Source of the DNA: JADGHX01 sp035760965
Lineage (GTDB): Bacteria > Pseudomonadota > Gammaproteobacteria > Steroidobacterales > Steroidobacteraceae
Direction of reading: 5' to 3'
DNA length: 64,000 bases
Assembly: GCA_035760965.1 (NCBI GenBank)
Contig: DASTRY010000008.1
Span: forward strand, 62,001-126,000
The position numbers and the translations under genes are program-made. The notes under the pieces were generated by a model. It was not told the origin of the DNA and made no database searches. It worked only from the letters and a program-made list of their open reading frames with translations. Below, piece by piece: positions 18,651 through 26,895 of the stretch. How positions within the stretch are numbered: the stretch's first letter is position 1; every line of letters starts with the position of its first letter.

Positions 18651-19666
18651 TCGTGCTCGGCCTTGATCGGCCGGGTCATCAGGTCACGAACGACTTCTTT
18701 CGCGGCCTTCTTCTCGTAGAGCACCGAGTACAGCCCTTCGCAGATCGGCATGGCGACGTTCGCGCGCTGCGCCACCATGCGCACGGCGCGCGCGGCCGGA
18801 TAGCCCTCGACCGACTGCCCGATCTCTGCGAGCGCTTCTTCCGGCGTCTTGCCGGCCGCGAGCAGCAAACCGAAACGACGATTGCGCGACTGATCGTCGG
18901 TGCACGTGAGCACGAGATCGCCCAAGCCCGCGAGCCCCATGAACGTCTCGCGTTGCGCGCCCAGCGTGACGCCGAGACGCGTCATCTCGACGAGCCCGCG
19001 CGTGATCAAGGCGATGCGCGTGTTCGAGCCGAAGCCGAGCCCGTCGGAGAGTCCCGCGCCCACGGCGAGCACGTTCTTCACCGCGCCGCCGACCTCCACG
19101 CCGACGATGTCCGTCGAGGTGTACGCGCGGAAATTGCTCGACGAGAGCCCGTGCGCGAGCGAACGCGCGAACGCCGCATCCGGCGAGGCGATGGTCATCG
19201 CCGTGGGCAGACCCGCGCCGACTTCTTTCGCGAACGTCGGGCCGGAGAGCACGGCCATCGGCCGCGCCGATCCGAGGACCTCGCGCGCCACCTGGTGCGG
19301 CAGCTTTCCGGAGTCCAGCTCGAATCCCTTGGTCGCCCATGCGACACGCGTCGTCGCGTCGAGCCGCGGAGCGATCTCCTGCAGCACGGCGCGGAACGAG
19401 TGGCTCGGCACGGCGACCAGCACGTCGAGCGAGCCGTGCAAGGCGGTGGAGAGCTCGGTCGCCACCATCAGCGACTCGGGGAAAGTCGCGTCGGGCAGGT
19501 AGCGTGCGTTACGCCGCTCCAGCGACATCGCGCGCAGCTGCGCGGCGTCGCGTCCCCAGAGCCGTGTCACGCGCCCGCTGCGGGCGAGCTGAATCGCGAG
19601 CGCAGTGCCCCACGAGCCGGCGCCCAGCACCGCGATCGGCGCCTCGCGCTCGGCTGCGGCCGTCAC
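18647..19666 (-). CDS. gpsA: glycerol-3-phosphate dehydrogenase [NAD(P)+]
   Basis: GpsA reduces dihydroxyacetone phosphate to sn-glycerol-3-phosphate for phospholipid synthesis. The 339 residues start with the Rossmann motif VLGAGSWGTALA and include WATKGFE, SGPTFAKEV and the catalytic Lys in GGAVKNVLAV, plus SNTRIALITRG. The frame extends far upstream, but the GTG at 19666 with AGGGGG 7 nt before it gives the family N-terminus. It lies 32 bp downstream of secB, the conserved secB-gpsA order of gammaproteobacteria. Confidence 0.95.
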   Translation of the reverse strand: MTAAAEREAPIAVLGAGSWGTALAIQLARSGRVTRLWGRDAAQLRAMSLERRNARYLPDATFPESLMVATELSTALHGSLDVLVAVPSHSFRAVLQEIAPRLDATTRVAWATKGFELDSGKLPHQVAREVLGSARPMAVLSGPTFAKEVGAGLPTAMTIASPDAAFARSLAHGLSSSNFRAYTSTDIVGVEVGGAVKNVLAVGAGLSDGLGFGSNTRIALITRGLVEMTRLGVTLGAQRETFMGLAGLGDLVLTCTDDQSRNRRFGLLLAAGKTPEEALAEIGQSVEGYPAARAVRMVAQRANVAMPICEGLYSVLYEKKAAKEVVRDLMTRPIKAEHD

Positions 19667-19698
19667 GCGTAGACCCCCTGCACGTGGGCGGCCAGCTG

Positions 19699-20178
19699 TC
19701 AGTTGGCCGCTGCGGCTGCGGGCTGCTGTGCGGCCTGCTGCGCATACAGCGCGTCGAAGTTCACCGGCGGCAGCAGGAACTGCGGGAAGCCGCCCTGCGT
19801 CACGAGGTTCGACACGGCCGCACGCGCGTACGGGAACAGCACGCTCGGGCAGATGCTCGCGATGGAGCGCTTCATTTCCGGCTCGCCGAGGTTGCGCATG
19901 ACGAACACGCCGGCCTGCTTCACTTCGACGAGGAACAGCGTGGTCTCGCCCTGCTTGGCGGAGACGGTCACGGTCAGCACGACCTCGCGGACATCCGTCG
20001 TCAGCGGGTTGACGCCCGTGTGCAGATCGAGATTGATCTGCGGATTCCACTCGCCTGCGACGCGCGGCCCGTTCGGCGCCTCGTACGAGCAGTCCTTCAG
20101 GTACACGGCCTGAAGGGAGAGCTGCGGCGCATTCGGGTCGGTGTTCGCGGCGCCAGTATCGTTCGCATTCGTGCTCAT
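19699..20178 (-). CDS. secB: protein-export chaperone SecB
   Basis: SecB is a tetrameric cytosolic chaperone that keeps preproteins unfolded and passes them to SecA. The 159-residue chain has LQAVYLKDCSYEAPN, NLDLHTGVNPL and the conserved acidic/SecA-contact region VEVKQAGVFV, ending in a short Gln/Ala-rich tail. ATG 20178 follows the grxC stop by 1 bp and has AAGGA upstream inside grxC. The order on this strand is rhodanese-grxC-secB-gpsA, a typical operon. Confidence 0.96.
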   Translation of the reverse strand: MSTNANDTGAANTDPNAPQLSLQAVYLKDCSYEAPNGPRVAGEWNPQINLDLHTGVNPLTTDVREVVLTVTVSAKQGETTLFLVEVKQAGVFVMRNLGEPEMKRSIASICPSVLFPYARAAVSNLVTQGGFPQFLLPPVNFDALYAQQAAQQPAAAAAN

Positions 20179-20179
20179 C

Positions 20180-20479
20180 TCATGATCCTTGCTTGAGTAG
20201 TGGGTCGAGCCGGCCGGTTGCCTCGAGCTCCATGAGCTCATCGCACCCCCCGACATGCGTCTCGCCGATGAAAATCTGCGGCACCGTACGCCGGCCGCTG
20301 CGCGTCATCATCTCGGCGCGCAGCTCGGGCCGCGCGTCGACATCGATCTCTTCGAACGCCACGTTCTTGGATTCCAGCAGCGCTCGGGCCCGCGCGCAGT
20401 ACCCGCACCAGCCGGTGGCGTACATGACGACTCGCGGGGTGCCGGTGGCAGTGGCGGACTTGGGTTCGGACACGGACAT
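20180..20479 (-). CDS. grxC: glutaredoxin 3
   Basis: A 99-residue glutaredoxin with the dithiol site WCGYC (residues 24-28; CPYC is more usual), the cis-Pro in RRTVPQIFI and the glutathione-binding GGCDELM. It reduces disulfides and mixed glutathione disulfides in the cytosol. The N-terminus carries about 15 extra residues before the first strand (VVMYATGWC). It is located between the rhodanese gene and secB. Confidence 0.93.
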   Translation of the reverse strand: MSVSEPKSATATGTPRVVMYATGWCGYCARARALLESKNVAFEEIDVDARPELRAEMMTRSGRRTVPQIFIGETHVGGCDELMELEATGRLDPLLKQGS

Positions 20480-20511
20480 CTTCTCGCTGAAACGGTGCTC
20501 CGCCGCGCAGC

Positions 20512-20934
20512 TCAGCTGCGCGTGACGGGCAGATTCTCCGCGCGCCAGGCCTGGAGCCCGCCGCGCAGGTTCACGACTTTCGTGAAGCCTTGCTCCGCGA
20601 GCTTGCGGGCCGCGGAGCCGCTCGTCGCGCCGGTCTCGCAGTACACGACAATCGGCTTCTCTTTGTACTTTTTCAGGGTCTCGCCCGCCTTGCCAATCTG
20701 CTCGAACGGCAGATTGCGCGCGCCCGCGAGATGGCCGGCGGCGAAGGCCTCCGGCGGCCGCAGGTCGAGCACCAGGGCGTTCTGGTTCATGAGGCGGATG
20801 GCGTCCTGGGGGCTGATCGCCATGAAGCTGTTGGCGCGCGCGCGCAACTCCATGACGATGGCGACGATGGCAATGACCACCGCCGCGCCCGCAAGCACGG
20901 GGTGATTGCCGATGTATTCGATGAGCCGTTGCAC
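20512..20934 (-). CDS. membrane-anchored rhodanese-domain protein (YibN-like)
   Basis: The protein has one N-terminal transmembrane helix (HPVLAGAAVVIAIVAIVME) and a cytosolic rhodanese domain with DLRPPEAFAAGHLAGARNLP and the catalytic loop VVYCETGATS, its Cys being the sulfur carrier. It corresponds to YibN, commonly upstream of grxC-secB. A GTG at 20934 (140 aa, MQRLIEYIGNHP) fits the family start; a GTG at 20958 is also possible but sits almost on the predicted transcription start. Its specific sulfur acceptor is unknown. Confidence 0.85.
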   Translation of the reverse strand: MQRLIEYIGNHPVLAGAAVVIAIVAIVMELRARANSFMAISPQDAIRLMNQNALVLDLRPPEAFAAGHLAGARNLPFEQIGKAGETLKKYKEKPIVVYCETGATSGSAARKLAEQGFTKVVNLRGGLQAWRAENLPVTRS

Positions 20935-20967
20935 CGGAGGGCTACTGCCTGCACGCAAAGGGCGCGC

Positions 20968-20973
20968 ATTATA
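20968..20973 (-). promoter_or_regulatory. -10 element of the yibN-grxC-secB-gpsA operon
   Basis: A perfect TATAAT on the reverse strand (context CACTATAATGCGC, like the gyrB -10 context GGTATAATGCGC) lies 33 bp before the preferred GTG. The -35 is weak. Confidence 0.5.
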
Positions 20974-21026
20974 GTGCCTCGAACGTCGGCGGGGACCGTG
21001 GGGGGAATTTTCGGGTGAGTGTCACG

Positions 21027-22184
21027 ATGAGCGGAGCGCGGCGCCTAGCGGCCGCCGTCGCTTGCGCGCTGGCCCTCGCGGCCGTAAGTGCTGCCCAGGA
21101 CGCGAAAAAAACCGAAGCGGAGCTGAAGGCCATCAAGGCCGAGATCGCGCGTGTGACGCGCGAGGTCAGCCGCGACCAGGTCGAAAAGGACCGGCTCACC
21201 AAGGAGTTGAAGAGCGTCGAGCTGTCGGTCGGCGAGATGCGCGAGAGCCTCGAGCAGGTGCGCAAGGAACGGGCCGAGCGCGCGCAGAAGCGGGCCGCGC
21301 TCGCCGCCGAGAAGCGCGAGCGCACCGCGGACCTCGCCCGCGAGCGCGAATCGCTGGCGGGGCAGTTGCGTGCGGCGTATCTCATCGGCCGCAACGAGCC
21401 GCTGAAGCTGCTCCTGAACCAGCAGGACCCGACGCGCACCGGGCGCATGTTCGCGTATTACAGCTACTTCGGCCGCGCCCGCGCCGAGCAGATCGAGCGC
21501 ATCAACACGAATCTCGCGCGGCTCGAGGAGCTCGACGCCGAGCTGGCCGCCGAGGACGGGCGGCTCGCCGCGCTCGAAGCCCAGCGCCAGAGCGAGCTGC
21601 AGCGGCTCGATGCCGCGCGCGCCAAGCGCGGCCTCGTGCTCGCGAGTCTGCAGGCCGAGGCGCGGACGCGCGTCCAGACCCTGGAGCGCATGAAGCAGCA
21701 ACAGGCCGGGCTCGAGAAGCTGCTCCGCGACCTGAAGCGCGCCATGGAAAAATTCCCGGCCGCCGGCATCGACCCGAACACGGCCTTCGGTCGGTTGCGC
21801 GGCCAGCTCGCGTGGCCGGTGGCGGGCAAGCTCGTCGCGCGCTTCGGTGAAGAGCGCGTCGGCGGCCTCAAGTGGGATGGGGTGCTCGTCGCCACCGAGC
21901 GCGGCGATCCGGTGCGCGCCGTCGCGCCCGGGCGCGTCGTGTACGCGGACTGGCTGCCGGGCCTGGGCCTCCTCACGATCGTGGATCACGGCGACGGCTA
22001 TCTCAGCCTGTACGGGCACAACGAGCGGCTGTACAAGGCGGTGGGCGATCGCGTCGCCGCCGGCGAGCCGGTCGCGGCGGCCGGGGACAGCGGCGGTCGG
22101 CCGCGCCCCGAGCTCTACTTCGAGATCCGGAAGGGCGGGAGACCGGTAGACCCGCGGCCGTGGTTCAAGAGGAGCGCGCCATGA
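21027..22184 (+). CDS. envC: murein hydrolase activator EnvC-like (degenerate LytM/M23 domain)
   Basis: A 385-residue periplasmic protein: a signal peptide (AAAVACALALAAVSA), a long coiled coil (about residues 30-240, rich in Glu/Arg/Ala/Lys) and a C-terminal LytM domain. The zinc ligands are missing: GGLKWDGVLV replaces the HxG(x)D strand and PELYFEIR lacks the HxH pair. It is therefore expected to activate amidases such as AmiA/AmiB at the septum rather than cut peptidoglycan. ATG 21027 has GGGTGAG upstream; an in-frame GTG at 21015 is possible. ctpA, its usual downstream partner, is displaced here by a 2.3-kb signalling gene. Confidence 0.88.
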   Translation: MSGARRLAAAVACALALAAVSAAQDAKKTEAELKAIKAEIARVTREVSRDQVEKDRLTKELKSVELSVGEMRESLEQVRKERAERAQKRAALAAEKRERTADLARERESLAGQLRAAYLIGRNEPLKLLLNQQDPTRTGRMFAYYSYFGRARAEQIERINTNLARLEELDAELAAEDGRLAALEAQRQSELQRLDAARAKRGLVLASLQAEARTRVQTLERMKQQQAGLEKLLRDLKRAMEKFPAAGIDPNTAFGRLRGQLAWPVAGKLVARFGEERVGGLKWDGVLVATERGDPVRAVAPGRVVYADWLPGLGLLTIVDHGDGYLSLYGHNERLYKAVGDRVAAGEPVAAAGDSGGRPRPELYFEIRKGGRPVDPRPWFKRSAP

Positions 22185-22351
22185 GCCCGCACGCCGCGCG
22201 GCGGCGCCGCATGAGGGCCGCCGGCCGTGGCCGCGCGCCTCACCGCCGCACGGAGATTCGCCCCGCGCGTGTGTCGGCCCGTTCGATCGCAACGTTGGCG
22301 TACAGCGGCACTGCATAGCGCCCCGCAATTAAGTCGCATCGCGGGCCGCAC

Positions 22352-22367
22352 CGTCCGGTACCGGACG
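22352..22367. promoter_or_regulatory. perfect 16-bp palindrome upstream of the EAL gene
   Basis: CGTCCGGTACCGGACG is fully palindromic and lies 91 bp before the ATG of the GGDEF/EAL gene in the 273-bp envC gap. It has no T-run and a hairpin would have almost no loop, so a dimeric-regulator operator is more likely than a terminator. The binding protein is unknown. Confidence 0.4.
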
Positions 22368-22457
22368 CATCGCGCTTTCGCCAACTCGCGCAACCTTTCC
22401 GCTGCCTGTATCTGAGAAGGTTCGGGTCCGAGCCACTCAGACGACCTGTATCAGAAA

Positions 22458-24719
22458 ATGACTAAGGACGGGCGGAGCGGCACAGAGCGAGCGGCGGCAT
22501 GGGGCTCGTTCGAGCCGTATGTACAACTCATCCGCGCCCTGCTGCCGCGCGCGAGCAGCGTCGCGGTCTTCGATGCCGCCGGGGAGATGCGCTGGACCAG
22601 CGAGACGACGATCGGCCCGGATCTCGTGCAGCTCATCGAGGAGATCCTGCCGAACGCGCGCGCCGATCGGTCCGGCGCGGGTGAGCTGCGGGTGCTCGGC
22701 GGCACGACCCCCGTATACGCCTGCTGGCTGCGGAACGACAACGGCGACCTGCTGGCGATCCTCGCGATCGTCTGCCGCGGCAACGGCTCGATCGATTCCA
22801 CCGGCCGCGGCTTCTCGCTCGCGCACGCGTTCCTGCGACCCGCGCTCGAGTGCATGCGGCGCGATCTGCTCGCGCGCGCGCTCATCGACGATCTCACCGG
22901 AACCGTGACGGCGCTCGACCGCGATCTCGAGCTGCTGCTGAGCGATGCGACGCGGGCGCCGGGGTCCGGGAGCGAAGAGGACGAGCTCAAAGGCATCGTG
23001 CAGCAGGCGCTCGAACATCTGCGCTGCGCGACGGCGGCGCTGATCGTGCCGGACAAAGGCATCGTGCTCCTGCGGAGCACCGGCGAGCACGCCGCGGCGA
23101 ATCAGCTCATCGCGCGCACGCATCGGCAACTCCTCAAGATGGGCCAGATGCGCCGCGAGCCGGTCGTCATCAACAAGCTGAACGGCCCCGTGGACGGGGC
23201 CACTCTGCCCTACCGCATTCTCGCGTGCCCGATCGCGCAGCACGGCGGCAAGGGCGCCGGCATCCTCGCGATGTTCCGCGAGCTCGGCGCGCCGGAGTTC
23301 TCGACGCGCGATGCGCGGCTCGGCGGCATCCTCGCACGCAAAGCGAACAGCGTCATCGAGAGCAACTACGACGCAATGAGCGGGCTCTACACGCGGCCCG
23401 CGTTCGAGAATCGGGTGCGCGCCGTCGTCGGCGCGGCGAAGAAGAACGCGCCCTGGAGTGCGCTGTACATCGACACCGACCAGCTGCACGTGATCAACGA
23501 TCACTTCGGCATGCACATCGGCGACGGCGTCATCGGTCAGCTCGGCGAGCTCATCCGCAGGCGCTTGCCGCCGGGTGCATTCGGCGCGCGCATCTCGGGC
23601 GATCGGTTCGCGGTGCTGCTGCCGACGGCGCTGGAAGACGCGGCGCAGTTCGCGGAATCGCTCCGCGAAGGCGTCGAGCAGCTCGGCACGATGCACGGCG
23701 AAGCGCGGATGCACGTCTCGATCAGCATCGGCGTCGCGGCGCTCGACACCGAATCGGGCGAATTGATGCACTCGCTCGCGGCGGCCGAAACTGCCTGCAA
23801 GGCGGCAAAGGATCGTGGACGCAATCGCGTCGAGACATACCACTCCAGCGATCTCAGCATGGTGCGCCGATTCACCGACATCAACATCGCCGCGCGCCTG
23901 CGCGATGCCATCGCCGAGAATCGCTTCCGGCTCTACGCGCAGCTCATCACGCCGATGAATGCGGCGGCCAACGCACACCCCTACTACGAGCTGCTGCTGC
24001 GGATGATCGATGAGGACGGCCAAACGCTCGGCCCCGATCGCTTCCTGTCCGCCGCCAATCGCTACCAGCTGATGCCGACCATCGACCGCTCGGTCATCGA
24101 CCAGGCGATCGCCTCACTGAAGCCGTACGCGGAGCTGCTCAGCGGCCACGCCGTAGGCTTCGCGATCAACTTCTCCGGCCAGTCCTTGAACGACGACCAT
24201 TTTGGCGACTTCCTGCTCGAGCGCATCACCGCGAGTGGGCTCGATCCGTCCGTGTTCACCTTCGAGCTCACCGAAACGGCCACCGTGGCGAACATCGCAC
24301 GCGCGCAAGCGCTGATGGAACGGCTACGCGGTCTCGGCTGCGGAGTGGCGTTGGACGACTTCGGCACGGGTCTCTCGTCACTTTCCTATCTGCGCCAGCT
24401 GCCGGTGACGACGCTGAAGATCGACGGCAGCTTCGTACGCGACATCCTGAAGGACGCGCGCTCCGACTCCATGGTCAACGCGATTGCCCAGCTCGCGCGC
24501 AGTATGTCGATCGCGACAGTTGCGGAATACGTCGAAACGGAAGAAATTCGCCAGCGGATCGCCGCCATCGGCGTGGATTACGGCCAGGGCTTCGCGATCG
24601 GGCATCCGATCCCCTTCAGCGAGGTGCTCGCCGAGCTGCCGTTGCTCGCCTCGGCCGCTGCACCGGTGACGTGCAGCGACGACAGTCTGCCGACGCTTCG
24701 TACGGCCAACATGCGCTGA
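22458..24719 (+). CDS. GAF-like, degenerate GGDEF and EAL domain protein (probable c-di-GMP phosphodiesterase)
   Basis: A 753-residue cytoplasmic protein. Residues about 1-300 look like GAF-type sensing regions. The GGDEF domain (about 310-460) has ISGDRF where a cyclase needs GGDEF/GGEEF, so synthesis is unlikely. The EAL domain (about 490-735) keeps the catalytic set: ELLLR, NFSGQ, FELTET, DDFGTG, LKIDGSF, the Glu in AEYVETEE and QGFAIG. Hydrolysis of c-di-GMP is inferred. The gene sits between envC and ctpA, which are normally adjacent. The start codon lacks a clear ribosome site. Confidence 0.85.
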   Translation: MTKDGRSGTERAAAWGSFEPYVQLIRALLPRASSVAVFDAAGEMRWTSETTIGPDLVQLIEEILPNARADRSGAGELRVLGGTTPVYACWLRNDNGDLLAILAIVCRGNGSIDSTGRGFSLAHAFLRPALECMRRDLLARALIDDLTGTVTALDRDLELLLSDATRAPGSGSEEDELKGIVQQALEHLRCATAALIVPDKGIVLLRSTGEHAAANQLIARTHRQLLKMGQMRREPVVINKLNGPVDGATLPYRILACPIAQHGGKGAGILAMFRELGAPEFSTRDARLGGILARKANSVIESNYDAMSGLYTRPAFENRVRAVVGAAKKNAPWSALYIDTDQLHVINDHFGMHIGDGVIGQLGELIRRRLPPGAFGARISGDRFAVLLPTALEDAAQFAESLREGVEQLGTMHGEARMHVSISIGVAALDTESGELMHSLAAAETACKAAKDRGRNRVETYHSSDLSMVRRFTDINIAARLRDAIAENRFRLYAQLITPMNAAANAHPYYELLLRMIDEDGQTLGPDRFLSAANRYQLMPTIDRSVIDQAIASLKPYAELLSGHAVGFAINFSGQSLNDDHFGDFLLERITASGLDPSVFTFELTETATVANIARAQALMERLRGLGCGVALDDFGTGLSSLSYLRQLPVTTLKIDGSFVRDILKDARSDSMVNAIAQLARSMSIATVAEYVETEEIRQRIAAIGVDYGQGFAIGHPIPFSEVLAELPLLASAAAPVTCSDDSLPTLRTANMR

Positions 24720-24783
24720 GCGGCCGGCCGCGCCGCCCGTCGGGACCTGCGTCCCAATCGGCGGAATTCGTAGCGTTCGGCAA

Positions 24784-24810
24784 TTGACCCATGGCGCGCC
24801 CCTGTAGTAT
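24784..24810 (+). promoter_or_regulatory. candidate ctpA promoter
   Basis: TTGACC (24784-24789) and TAGTAT (24805-24810) are separated by 15 bp, short of the ideal 17. They lie 38 bp before the ctpA ATG in the 129-bp gap after the EAL gene. Confidence 0.4.
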
Positions 24811-24848
24811 TCCGGGTGCTCGTTTTCGGGGGTCTGAGAGCAAAGTTG

Positions 24849-26120
24849 ATGATGCGATCTCGCACGCTGATCGCTCTCGTCGCGGGAGCGGTCTTTGGTT
24901 TCTCCGGTGCCATCGCCGGCGACGTGAAAGCCGAGCGGCGGCCGGATGTAGCCGTGCAGGCCCCCGCGCAGCTCCCGTGGGAGCAAGCGCGGCTCTTCGC
25001 CGAAGTCTACGAGCGCATCAAGCGCGAGTACGTCGATGAGGTCGACGACAAGGTCCTCATGGAGAAGGCGATCCGCGGCATGGTGGCCGCGCTCGATCCG
25101 CACTCCGCCTTCCTGGACAACGACGAGTTCGAAGAGATTCGCCTCTCGACCATGGGCTCGTATCCGGGCGTGGGCATCGAGGTGGTCGCCGAGGATTCGG
25201 CGGTCAAGGTGCTGCGGCCCATCGAGGGTTCGCCCGCCGACCAGGCCGGCATGCAGTCGGGCGATCTGATCGTGAAGATCGACGACAAGGATGTCGGCGC
25301 GGATCTCGCGGGCGCCATCGCACAGATGCGCGGCCCGGCCGGGAGCCTCGTGCATCTCACCGTCCGCCGCCCGACGACGGGTGAGCTGCTCGACTTCTCC
25401 CTGCGCCGCGCGAAAGTCGATGTGCACAGCGTCTCCGGCACGACGCTCGAGCCGGGCTTCGGCTACGTGCGCATCACCAGTTTCAGCGAGACGACGGCGG
25501 ACGACGTCGCGCGCACGATCGCGACGATCAAGCGCGACAATCCGAAGGGTCTGCACGGGCTCGTGCTCGACCTGCGCAACAATCCCGGCGGCGTGCTCGA
25601 AGCCGGCGTCGCGGTGGCCGATGCGTTCCTGAACGACGGGGTGATCGTCACGGCGGATGGCCGCACGCCCGATGCGCGCTTTCGGATGGAAGCGACGCCG
25701 GGCGACCTGATCGACGGCGCGGAGCTCGTCGTGCTGGTCAACGGCGGCTCGGCGTCCGCCGCGGAAATCGTGGCCGGCGCGCTGAAGGATCACAATCGCG
25801 CCGAGCTCATCGGCCACAAGACCTACGGCAAAGGCTCCGTGCAGACGGTGATGCCGCTGTCCCACGGCGGCGCGATCAAGCTCACGACGTCGCGCTACTA
25901 CACGCCCTCGGGCGTCTCGATCCACGGCAAGGGCATCAACCCCGACATCATCGCGGAGGGGCCGGAGCTCGCGCCGGCAGACATCCGCGTCAGCACCAAG
26001 CCGAGCGTGCCGCTCGCCGCGCGCGATCGGGAAATCCAGCTCGCGCTCGACACGCTGAAGTCGCACGAGCAGTTCCCCGAGCGCGTGGCGCGCACGGACC
26101 CGCTCGCCGTCCACCAATAG
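24849..26120 (+). CDS. ctpA: S41 family C-terminal processing peptidase (CtpA/Prc type)
   Basis: A 423-residue exported serine protease. It has a signal peptide (LIALVAGAVFGFSGAIAG), an N-terminal region ALDPHSAFLD, a PDZ domain (about 95-170, GVGIEVVAEDSAVKVL to GDLIVKIDD) and the peptidase S41 core with the nucleophile Ser in VNGGSASAAEI and the general base Lys in HKTYGKGSVQ. It trims periplasmic proteins in cell-wall remodelling. The first ATG of two (24849, 24852) is used. A strong intrinsic terminator follows. Confidence 0.94.
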   Translation: MMRSRTLIALVAGAVFGFSGAIAGDVKAERRPDVAVQAPAQLPWEQARLFAEVYERIKREYVDEVDDKVLMEKAIRGMVAALDPHSAFLDNDEFEEIRLSTMGSYPGVGIEVVAEDSAVKVLRPIEGSPADQAGMQSGDLIVKIDDKDVGADLAGAIAQMRGPAGSLVHLTVRRPTTGELLDFSLRRAKVDVHSVSGTTLEPGFGYVRITSFSETTADDVARTIATIKRDNPKGLHGLVLDLRNNPGGVLEAGVAVADAFLNDGVIVTADGRTPDARFRMEATPGDLIDGAELVVLVNGGSASAAEIVAGALKDHNRAELIGHKTYGKGSVQTVMPLSHGGAIKLTTSRYYTPSGVSIHGKGINPDIIAEGPELAPADIRVSTKPSVPLAARDREIQLALDTLKSHEQFPERVARTDPLAVHQ

Positions 26121-26162
26121 CCTTGGGCTCTACAGGGCACTCGGCCCGACCGCTGACGAAGT

Positions 26163-26192
26163 GGCCCCGCTCGCGCGGGGCCTTTCGTTTTT
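26163..26192 (+). terminator. intrinsic terminator of ctpA
   Basis: GGCCCCGC and GCGGGGCC form a perfect 8-bp stem with a TCGC tetraloop, followed by TTTCGTTTTT. It starts 42 bp after the ctpA stop. Confidence 0.93.
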
Positions 26193-26241
26193 CGCGTAAG
26201 CTGTCGGGCCTTCATCGGTACGGCTACGGCGAGGCTCGCTC

Positions 26242-26895
26242 TTGGATGTGATCCTGTGGTTCGTGGACCTCGTCCTCCACCTCGACAAGCACCTTCTCGA
26301 GCTGCTGCAGCAGTTCGGCCCGTGGATCTACGTCATCCTGTTCGCGATCATCTTCGCGGAGACGGGGCTCGTCGTGACCCCGTTCCTACCCGGTGATTCG
26401 CTGCTGTTCGCCGTCGGCGCGCTGGCCGCGGTGGATACCACCGGCACGCTCAACGCGCCGGTCATCTCTTTCCTGCTCGCGCTCGCGGCGGTGCTGGGCA
26501 ACACGGTCAACTACCAGGTGGGACGCACCATCGGACCGCGCGCCTTCACCGGACGCGTGCGGTTCCTGAAGGTGGAGTATCTGCGCCGCACCGAGGAGTT
26601 CTTCGAAAAGTACGGCCCGATGACGATCGTCGTCTCGCGCTTCATGCCGATCATCCGCACCTTCGCGCCTTTTGTGGCCGGCATCGGGCGCATGGCCTAC
26701 GTGCGCTTCCAGGGCTACAACATCCTCGGCGGCGTCTCGTGGGTGATGCTGTTCATCTGGGGCGGGTATCTGTTCGGCAACATCCCCGTCATCAAGAACA
26801 ATTTCGGGATCGTGACGATCCTGATCATCGTCGTGTCGGTGATGCCCGCGATTCTCGCGGTGTTGAAGCGCAGGCGCGCCCCCGCGACCTACTGA
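26242..26895 (+). CDS. DedA family inner-membrane protein
   Basis: A 217-residue polytopic membrane protein. It has the DedA/SNARE-associated signature: ETGLVVTPFLPGDSLLF, NYQVGRTIGPRAF, and the conserved SRFMPIIRTFAPFVAGIG re-entrant segment. DedA proteins act as lipid (undecaprenyl phosphate or phospholipid) transporters/scramblases and support membrane energetics; the substrate of this one is not known. The start is TTG 26242 with GAGG 8 nt upstream; a GTG at 26248 is an alternative. Its 3' end overlaps the convergent REC-GGDEF gene by 7 bp. Confidence 0.92.
   Translation: MDVILWFVDLVLHLDKHLLELLQQFGPWIYVILFAIIFAETGLVVTPFLPGDSLLFAVGALAAVDTTGTLNAPVISFLLALAAVLGNTVNYQVGRTIGPRAFTGRVRFLKVEYLRRTEEFFEKYGPMTIVVSRFMPIIRTFAPFVAGIGRMAYVRFQGYNILGGVSWVMLFIWGGYLFGNIPVIKNNFGIVTILIIVVSVMPAILAVLKRRRAPATY

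Noticed and set aside
22181..22318. 45-codon Arg-rich frame overlapping the envC stop (ATGA)
   Set aside because: Overlap geometry is attractive, but the peptide is low-complexity with no signal or domain, and no homologous start of ctpA can be recognised.
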